NCBI RefSeq assembly: GCF_000715075.1
Contig: NC_134080.1
Span: forward strand, 36,622,758-36,686,757
Reading direction: 5' to 3'
DNA from: Nicotiana tabacum
Lineage: Eukaryota > Streptophyta > Magnoliopsida > Solanales > Solanaceae
DNA length: 64,000 nt
Positions 56,407 through 64,000 of this stretch are shown piece by piece. Below the pieces are notes generated by a model. It worked only from the letters and a program-made list of their open reading frames with translations. It was not told the origin of the DNA and made no database searches. Positions within the stretch are counted from its first letter, which is position 1, and each line of letters opens with the position of its first letter. A program made the translations under genes and the position numbers.

Positions 56407-57893
56407 AGCTGACTTTATGATGAAAAAGGCAAATGGAACTATAGTGCCCCTAATCTTGGCAGAAATTTACCGAGCTCTCACTCGTTGTCGAGAAGGAGCA
56501 AAGTTCTTTGAAGGGTGCAATGTGCTATTACAAATATGGATGGAGGAACACCTTTGCCACCATCCCGGATACTTGAATTGCGGTATGACTGGCCTCGAGT
56601 GCATTGAAAAACATGAAAAGCGAGTAGAGGGTCATGAGTTTCCAGATGGTACGGAAGCATGGCATGCTCATTTGAGATCTTTGACCGCAAATAAGATCGA
56701 ATGGACATTTGGTTGGCTCACGGTCGATGAAGTAATTTATATGTCGGCTGGGGTGTGTTTTTTGCTGTTGATGGGTCTTCGGAGTATCCAGCCTTATGCT
56801 CCGCACAGAGTCTTACGTCAGTTAGGCCGATACCAGACCTTCCCACACAATGAAGATTTGAGTTGGCAAGTCATTGAGTTAATGCCAAAAGCTGCTTTCC
56901 CAGAAGAGAAAGTGTGTCGGGTTTGGCATCAATGCAGATTCTTAGGGCCTAACACTCAAGTGCAAGACCTATCCAGAGGCGAGGTGGATCATTATTGCTT
57001 GGTATGGTAAAAGATCCCGAGTTCAACATGAGCCTGACAGGCCCGCGAAGAGACCCCATGTCCAGCAATTCACCGACGGAGATCAAATGCAATGTGACTG
57101 GCTAACCAAAGAAAACGAGTACAGGGCTACCATAAGCAAGTTGGAAAAGCAAGTCAGAGAACTTCAATTCGAGAATAGCTTGCAAGTGGCGGCGGATGAA
57201 GGAGAAAAGAAAAAGCTAGCCAAAGAAAATGAGGCCCTTCGAGTTCAAATTCAGAAAATGAAAGTAGCGGCAGAAAATCCAGCCCGAAGCGACAGAGATG
57301 AAAGACTCATAGCTAACCTGAGGCAGAAAGTGAGTGACTATAGTTTCAATTTGAACAAAGCAGAAAGTGAACTAGCCAAGGCTCAAAAACAATTGGCTAA
57401 AAACACAGTTGAACGGGTACGCCTGGTTAAGCAGTTGAGAGAAAGGTACGACGATGAGATCGCGGGGCTAAAGAAAAGGGTCATCGCCACGGAAAACAAA
57501 ATGATCAAGTAAGCAAAAGACTTCAAAGTTGAAAGGGAATATTGTTATACGACATTGACGCAATTAGAAATAGATTTGCAACAACTTTAGGATCAAAATC
57601 ATGCGGCTGAGCAAACTTTGGAGGCTATGGCCCAGCAGATCGGGCGTTTATTACAAGAAAAGGGCGTCATAAGAGAGAGAATTAGAAACATCGCTGACTA
57701 CATCGTTATGAAGTGTCACATATGTGAAGATATAACTCGCACTACATTCTTTGCAGCAGTTATGACCTTTGTCAAACAAATAATGAACGACTTGGACCGA
57801 CTTCAGAGGGATCTTGCATATAGGCCCGCGACGAGACCGAATGATGTCCCGCGGGCACCAGGAGCATTGATGTACTCGTGGTTTTTCGTTTGA
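56402..57893 (+). pseudogene. Outer-element ORF1, 3' portion
   Basis: Continues ORF1 after the inner insertion: LAEIYRALTRCREGAKFFEG, IQPYAPHRVLRQLGRYQ, then the coiled-coil half (57087-57512) and a C-terminal part with CHICEDITRTTFF. It parallels the intact inner ORF1 throughout. Breaks: a one-base frameshift near 56995, TAA at 57510-57512 and TAG at 57588-57590. The reading frame ends at 57893. Confidence 0.87.
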
Positions 57894-58607
57894 GTCTGTA
57901 TTTCCTTTTCTGTCAAAGTCTGTAAGTTAGGTTGGGTTGTATTTTCTTTCTGTTTTTGAGTCTATATTTCTTTGGAGTATGATAGCTTATTTTCAGAATC
58001 TGTATTTTGTCTTTGCATCAGAGTCTGTTAGTTTTTTGGAATTTGTTAGTATTGAGTCTTTGTAATTGAAGCATTTGTGTTTATAAAAACTGAAAATCCC
58101 AAAAAAGTTTTTATTTACTTTCACACTTATCTCCCAGAACTACGCTCGGTCTGATTCATGCGGGGTCATGATACGTAGGCAATCTTCATTGGATTCGACC
58201 ATAACCAAAAGAAAGAAAAGAAAAAGAGAAGGAGAAAAAGGGAAAAGAAAAGAGGGAAAAACAAGAGAAAGGAAGAGAAAGAAAGGAAAAATAAGAGAAA
58301 TAAGAGGAAAGAAACGATGGTGATGAGAGGATAAAGAAAGAAAAGAGAAACAAAGAAAAGCAAAGAAAGGGAAAAGAAAGAAAGTTGCAAAATGACCAAG
58401 CCGGGATGACGCAAGCGGCCGAACAAATGCATGATAGAAACGGTTAACTGCTTAGGTGCATTCATCCCTCAAATGTGCGATTACCAACTTATTGAAAATC
58501 TAACCGCTGACAAGTTTGTGTTGGTGCATTGAGTCCAGGCAGGTGGTTAGCTGGTCGGCATTCTGGGAACTCACTCATACAACACCCGATCGAAAGACAG
58601 GTTGAAT
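57894..58607 (+). other. Spacer between ORF1 and gag (outer)
   Basis: Non-coding. One two-stem motif (58137-58183) is followed by a long purine tract of AAAG/GAAA/AGGG composition (58205-58385) and a short sequence up to the gag ATG. Confidence 0.65.
58137..58183 (+). other. Two-stem RNA-like motif, copy D (outer, after ORF1)
   Basis: Outer stem CTACG (58140-58144) with CGTAG (58174-58178); inner stem TCATG (58156-58160) with CATGA (58167-58171), loop CGGGGT. Then GCAATCTTCATTGGATTCGACC, parallel to copy C. Confidence 0.7.
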
Positions 58608-60942
58608 ATGGCCAATCAGGAACCAGAAACGAGTACTGTCGACCCATAAAAAGAAGTAGAAGAAATTGACGTTAATGCAATGAGGGAGGAAATGTATAAG
58701 CTAAAGCAATAGATGGCTGAAATGTACCAAGCCTGGGAGAAGGGGCAGCCACCGCCAGTCTATCCCGCTAACCCCGCTTATATCCCACTATTGGCTCATC
58801 CTCAAGAGCCTCCCACTGTGAACTCATCTCCAGCCTTTCCCCTCTACCAACAATGCCACGGCACCACTTCCCATACATCACAAGCTCCTCCACCCAAACA
58901 AGTCTCATACCCTCATCCACCAGTCACTCCTGTTTTTGTGGCACCTCCACCTGCTACATTACACTGATCCTCCAGTGAACCTCTGTTCCAGACTCATGAC
59001 AACCAGTATTATCCCCCTGAACCTACCTTCAAAGTTCCAGAACCATATCCTTACACCCCTCATATTGACCTCACGGCGGAAACCGAGAAGCCACCCAAAA
59101 ATCCTGAGCATGAGGAGATGATCAGAAAGGTCAAAATCTTAGAACAATCATTCCAAGATATGAGGGGGCTAGGGGCCAAGTAAGTGTGGCCTATAAAGAT
59201 TTATGTCTGTTCCCAGATGTTCAGTTACCGACCGGGTTCAAGATGCCCAAGTTCGATCTGTACGACGGGCATGGCGACCCAGTAGCACATTTAAGGGGAT
59301 TCTGTAGCAAGATGAGAGGGAGCAGGTGGAAGAGATGAATTACTGATGGCATATTTCAGCCAGAGTTTGAGTGGATCGGCGTTAGAATGGTACACTAGAC
59401 AAGATCACAGCAGGTGGTACACATGGAACGATTTGGCCCAAGCCTTCGCCTGTCATTTTCAGTATAATCTCGAAATCATCCCAGACTGACTGTTGTTGAC
59501 AAAGATTGAGAAGAAGCCCGATGAGAGCTTCCGAGAATATGGGTTCCGTTGGAGAGAGAAAGCATCGAGGGTTGACCCCCCGATGAAAGAGAGTGAGATG
59601 GTTGATTATTTCTTGCAGGCTTTGGAGCCCACTTATTTTGGTCACTTGGTGTCAGCAGTGGGCAAGTCCTTTAATGAAGTTGTGAAAATGGGAGGCATGG
59701 TTGAGGAGGGACTCAAGTCCAATAAGATCATGAGTTATTCAGCAATCAAAGCAACCACCCAGGCCATTCAAAACGGTACTGGGGGTGTACTCGGAAAGAA
59801 GAAGAAAGAGGATGTTGCAACGATCGAGTCAGCAGCTTGGGGTGGATCCAGTAACCTTTCACAGTTCTACAACCAACCTCGACCCTATCCCAAAACCTAC
59901 CCCCACACTCCATATAGCCCATCACAATACTACTACCCACCTCCAGATCCCTATTTTTCTGTCCATCACGCATAAACCTATACCCAAACTCCCGCTCACG
60001 CACAATGGCGTGCGCCAGCTCCACAAAATCCATACCAAGCTCCACAAAATACCCATCCACCCCCAAAAGCCTACAGAAATCCTCCTGGAATGGGTTTTTG
60101 ACCCAATCAAGCTTTTAAGAATGAGAGGTTGCAGAAGCAGAAGACTTTCACTCCATTAAGAGAATCATATACTAGCCTATTCCATAGACTGAGACAAATG
60201 AGAATGTTGAATCCGATCAAGGCCAAACTGTCAAATCCCTTTTCCAGAAATCTTGACCGCTCGGTGAGTTGTGAATATTGTTCAGGGGCCCCGGGACATG
60301 ACACAGAGAAGTGTTGGAAGCTGAAAACAGCTGTGCAAGAGCTTATTGATACTCATCGGATCGAGGTTCAGGCCCCAAAAGCACCAAATATCAATCGGAA
60401 TCCGCTGCTAGCTCACCATGAGACCCATATGATTGAGTTGATACACAAGGGAGGGGGCATAAGAAACCCTCGCAAATGGTGATGATGATCTGTTCCAGTG
60501 AAACTAGGTCAAAAGAAAAGGTAACCAATGGGAAATCAATGGTCCAATTGAAAGGGGTAGACAGTAAGCCAACTGTGATAGCCGAGAAAGGGTCATCAAG
60601 TACTGTTGCAGTGAAACCATAGAAAGACAAAGTGGTGGTTCCAGGGGTTACAAGTAAACCTGTTGTGATCGTGAAGGGTGCTCGCACAGAGCCTGTTATT
60701 ATAAAACCAGTAACTTAGCTTCCAGTGATCAACAGCAAGGCGGTCCCGTGGAATTATGAACGAGTGACAGTAACTTACCAGGGGAAAGAGTTTAAAGAAG
60801 AAGTGTGTGAGACCCATGGTTTGACTCGATCAGGGAGATGTTTTGCCCCCGAAGAGTTGAGGAAAGCTAAGACTTCAAAAGATAACCCAGTGTTGGTGAA
60901 GAAGGATGTGACCGAGGAAGAAGTAGAGGATTTCTTGAAAAG
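58608..60942 (+). pseudogene. gag: Gag of the outer element, heavily broken
   Basis: Starts MANQEPETST at 58608 and meets TAA at 58647-58649, TAG at 58710-58712 and TGA at 58965-58967. Pro-rich N-terminus (58740-58960), gag core at about 59215-59640 (LPTGFKMPKFDLYDGHGDP-like, WYTRQDHSRWYTWNDLAQAF), interrupted by frameshifts near 59180 and 59325 and a TGA near 59487. Zinc knuckle CEYCSGAPGHDTEKCW at about 60267-60314 (C-X2-C-X5-H-X4-C). The region 60480-60940 is linker with more stops. Confidence 0.85.
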
Positions 60943-62150
60943 ATGAAAGTGCAGGACTATTCCATTGTGGAGCAGTTGAGGAAAACACCGGCTCAGATTT
61001 CATTATTGTCATTATTGATCCATTCTGACGAGCACCGTCGAGCTTTGATGAAGATCTTGAATGAGGCCCACGTTCCTGACCAAATCTCAGTAAACTACTT
61101 GGAAAAGATAGCTAACAAGATATTTGAGGTAAACAAAGTCACTTTTTCTGATGATGAGTTGCCCGTGGAGGGTACTGAGCACAATAGAGCCCTCTATCGG
61201 ACGGTGAAATGCGAAGATTCTATGGTTACTCAGGTACTGGTGGATAATGGGTCCAGTGCGAACATTTGTCCTCTCTCCACGTTGAACAAGTTGAAAGTGG
61301 AAGATGAAAGAATTCACAAGAATAGTATTTGCGTTCGGGGATTCAACGATAGAGGGAAAGATTCGGTCGGGGACATAATGCTTGAGCTCACCATAGGGCC
61401 AGTTGATTTTACTATGGAATTCCAGGTACTCGATGTGGCTGTTTCTTATAACATGCTATTGGGACGACCTTGGATTCATGCTGCCAAGGCAGTCCCATCT
61501 ACTCTACATCAAGTTGTCAAGTTTGAATGGGATCGACAGGAAATTGTTGTACATGGTGAAGATAATTTGTGTGTGTCCAATGATGCCATTGTTCCGCTCA
61601 TAGAGGTTGAAGACGACAAGGGGCCATGGGTTTACCAGGTTTTCGACACAGTATCGGTAGAGAAAATTCCAGAGGGAAAGTGCGTTCTAACTCCAAATAT
61701 GGCTGCGACATCAGTCATGGTAGCCGTTAAAATGTTGAAAAATGGTTTTGTACCGGACAAGGGTTTGGGTGCATCCCTGCAAGGTATTGTGCAGCTAGTT
61801 TCTCTTCCAAAGAATCTGGATACTTTTGGTCTGGGGTTCAAGCCTACAGTTGCAGATGTGAGACGAGCCCGCAAAACGAAACAGAAAGCATGGGCATTAC
61901 CAAAACCAATCCCACGTCTGTCCAGATCATTCGTCAGGCCGGGTATCAGAAAGCAGCTGTTATCAAAAGTTCCTGGATCATTGATTGGTGCTGATGGAGA
62001 CTTGGAGAAGGGACTCGAAAGGTTGTTCGCCGAGGTTAACATGGTTGAGGCTGGGGAAGGGTGAAGCAAAGCAGATGTGCAAGTCATGGGACCACGTGCA
62101 AAAATCAACAACTGGGAAGCTACTCCTCTTCCTATCTGGAGGGAGTCTTG
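60943..62150 (+). pseudogene. pro: Aspartic protease and G-patch of the outer element
   Basis: Protease loop VLVDNGSSANICPLS (about 61237-61281) and NMLLGRPWIHAAKAVPSTLH; then the G-patch-like block NGFVPDKGLGASLQG (61741-61785). The frame is open from 60943 to a TGA at 62062-62064, then continues in the same frame to a splice donor at 62150 (TG, then GTAGTG). Confidence 0.85.
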
Positions 62151-62326
62151 GTAGTGGGTTTTGATTTTCTTTTAGTTGTTTGGATTATTCCAGGGTTGTA
62201 ATTCAGATATTATGTTCCGTCTAGTTGGATGTGTTAAAACCCTGTTATCTTTAAATTCAATGAAATGCAATTGTTCCTTTTCCTTCATTTCTTCTAATTT
62301 TATTTTTGTTTTCTTCTTTTGTACAG
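62151..62326 (+). other. Predicted intron between protease and RT (outer, 176 nt)
   Basis: Donor TG/GTAGTG, acceptor TTCTTTTGTACAG. Phase 2, exactly as in the inner element, although the intron sequence itself has diverged. Confidence 0.72.
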
Positions 62327-64000
62327 TTCTTTTTATGCTGATATCAATGATATGACTTGCATGAGGAATCTTCGGCCCAGTTTTAAAAGCCAATCTAACT
62401 CTGAAATAATAATACAAGAAATTGAGTGTGATGACGAATTGGAATTTGATGATGACGAGGCCTATGAAGAAATTTGTAAGGAACTAAGTCATTTTGAGGA
62501 AAAGCCCAAACCTAACTTGAACGATACAGAAGCAGTTAATCTTGGGGACCAAGATAATGTCCGTGAAACTAAAATAAGTGTCCATCTGGAACCTCAACTC
62601 AGGGAGGAGATAATTAAAGCACTGTTCGAATTCAAAGATATTTTTGCATGGTCCTATGATGACATGCCGGGTCTAAGCACCGATTTAGTGGTTCACAAAT
62701 TGCCCACTGACCCGGCATTCCTCCTGTCAAACAGAAGCTGAGAAAGTTCAAAACGGATATGAGTGTAATGATCAAAGAAGAGGTCACCAAGCAGTTCGAT
62801 GCCAAAGTCATTCGGGTCACCCGGTATCCCAACTGGTTAGCCAATGTTGTGCCTGTGCTGAAGAAGGATGGCAAGATCAGGGTGTATGTTGACTATCGGG
62901 ATCTCAACAAGGCGAGTCCAAAAGATAATTTCAAATTGCCGAACATCCATATCTTGATTGATAATTATGCCAAACATGATATTGGTTCTTTTGTGGATTG
63001 TTACGCGGGTTATCATCAGATCTTAATGGACGAGGAGGATGCAGAAAAGATGGCATTCATCACGCCGTGGGGAACGTACTGCTATCGGGTCATGCCATTT
63101 GGCTTGAAAAATGCTGGGGCAACCTACATGAGGGCAATGACAACAATATTCCATGATATGATACACCGGGAAATCGAGGTGTACGTGGATGATGTGATCG
63201 TAAAGTCTAGAAAGCAGTCTGACCATGTCGGGGATCTGAGAAAGTTCTTCCAAAGTCTTCGCATGTACAATCTCAAGCTTAATCCTGCAAAGTGTGCCTT
63301 TGGGGTGCCGTGTGGAAAGTTGTTGGGATTCGTAGTCAGCCGCCGGGGTATTGAACTAGATCCATCCAAAGTCAAGGCCATCCAGGAATTGCCACCTCCG
63401 AGGAACAAGACCGAGGTGATGAGTTTGTTGGGGAGATTGAATTATATCAGCAGGTTCATCTTTCAGCTCACGACAACTTGTGAGCCTATCTTCAAACTGT
63501 TAAAGAAAGATGTTGCGGTCAAGTGGACAGATGAATGTCAGGAGGCGTTTGATAAAATAAAGGGGTATTTGTCAAATCCACCTGTGTTGGTCCAGCCAGA
63601 ACCAGGGCGACCTTTGATTCTATATTTGACGGTTTTGGATAATTCATTCGGTTGTGTATTGGGTCAATATGATATCACTGGCAGGAAGGAGCAGACCATC
63701 TATTACCTCAACAAGAAGTTCACATCCTACGAGGTTAAGTATGCTCATCTGGAGAGGACATGTTGCACCCTAACTTGGGTGGCACAGAAGCTGAAACACT
63801 ATTTGTCATCTTATACTACTTACCTTATATCTCGCTTGGATCCATTAAAGTATATCTTTCAGAAGCCTATGCCCACAGGGAGGCTTGCAAAGTGGCAGAT
63901 CCTGCTCATAGAGTTTGACATTGTCTACGTGACTCGGACTGCATTTGAAAGCCTTGGCAGACCATTTGGCCGAGAATCCAATTGATGAAGATTATGAACC
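62327..64000 (+). pseudogene. pol: RT and gypsy RNase H of the outer element, runs off the window
   Basis: Reads as RT from an N-terminal linker through RVYVDYRDLNKASPKDNF, TPWGTYCYRVMPFGLKNAG and catalytic EVYVDDVIVKS (63175-63210) to the first RNase H (LILYLTVLDNSFGCVLGQ). It is the best preserved pol segment in the window: one base is missing near 62720, then the frame is open from 62759 to about 63945, where one extra base shifts it. The rest of pol and the 3' LTR lie beyond 64000. Confidence 0.92.

Larger units (their letters stand above)
27005..64000 (+). mobile_element. Outer Ogre/Tat-type Ty3/gypsy retrotransposon (split, truncated by window end)
   Basis: Left part 27005-32591: LTR, primer site, leader and first third of ORF1. 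Right part from 56402 (after the 5-bp duplication) to the window end: rest of ORF1, gag, protease, G-patch, intron, RT and start of RNase H. The 23.8-kb inner element separates them. The presence of ORF1 before gag, an intron between protease and RT, and very long LTRs are hallmarks of Ogre-type elements in the Tat lineage. The element is decayed, with stops and frameshifts in ORF1 and gag-pro, but its RT is largely readable. The 3' LTR is not in the window. Confidence 0.9.

Overview
This is plant nuclear DNA. It carries intron-containing genes for a plant catalase and an RWP-RK/PB1 transcription factor, an AT-rich background, and dense LTR elements, SINEs and MITE-like elements. The repeats match families I associate with Solanaceae: a (TTG)n-tailed TS-type SINE, two other tRNA-derived SINE types, and LTRs with TGTGATGACCCAAAAGG / GGGTCGTGAC ends. 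Nicotiana is the most likely genus, but that is inference from remembered repeat families.

Positions 1-9.6 kb are gene-poor. They hold two fragments of a Ty3/gypsy-like LTR (1-616 and about 4990-6292), an inverted SINE at 8124-8318 with target duplications, small tandem duplications and recurring GC-rich hairpins. A complete 8-exon catalase gene follows (9859-15649, 492 codons, catalytic His65, Asn138 and Tyr348 present). Its introns host a decayed LINE and a hAT-like MITE. From 16.7 to 18.9 kb come SINE copies. Next is a complete 4-exon NIN-like protein gene (NLP4/5-like, 922 codons, 19100-22464). From 22.9 to 27.0 kb there is a hAT-like element, a probable solo LTR with an (AT)33 tract, another SINE with 15-bp target duplications, and a MITE-like element.

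From 27.0 kb to the end the window is two nested Ogre/Tat-type Ty3/gypsy retrotransposons. The outer one starts with a 3.8-kb LTR at 27005 and runs off the right end. The inner one, 23,810 bp (32592-56401), sits inside ORF1 of the outer one, flanked by the duplication GGGAT. The inner order is: 4-kb LTR, tRNA-Arg-type primer site, intact ORF1 (about 682 aa), gag, protease, G-patch, intron, RT, degenerate RNase H, second (archaeal-type) RNase H, integrase, a long 3' region with a 2.1-kb tandem array, polypurine tract, LTR. Gag-pol of both copies is broken in many places, so neither looks autonomous.

The most interesting signals are noncoding parts of these retroelements. (1) A roughly 45-nt two-stem RNA-like motif occurs six times, bracketing ORF1 and the 3' region, with compensatory changes in both stems. 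(2) A minisatellite of about 48 units is built on inverted telomere-like TTAGGGTTT/AAACCCTAA arms. (3) The primer-binding region appears complementary to the whole 3' half of tRNA-Arg rather than only its last 18 nt.
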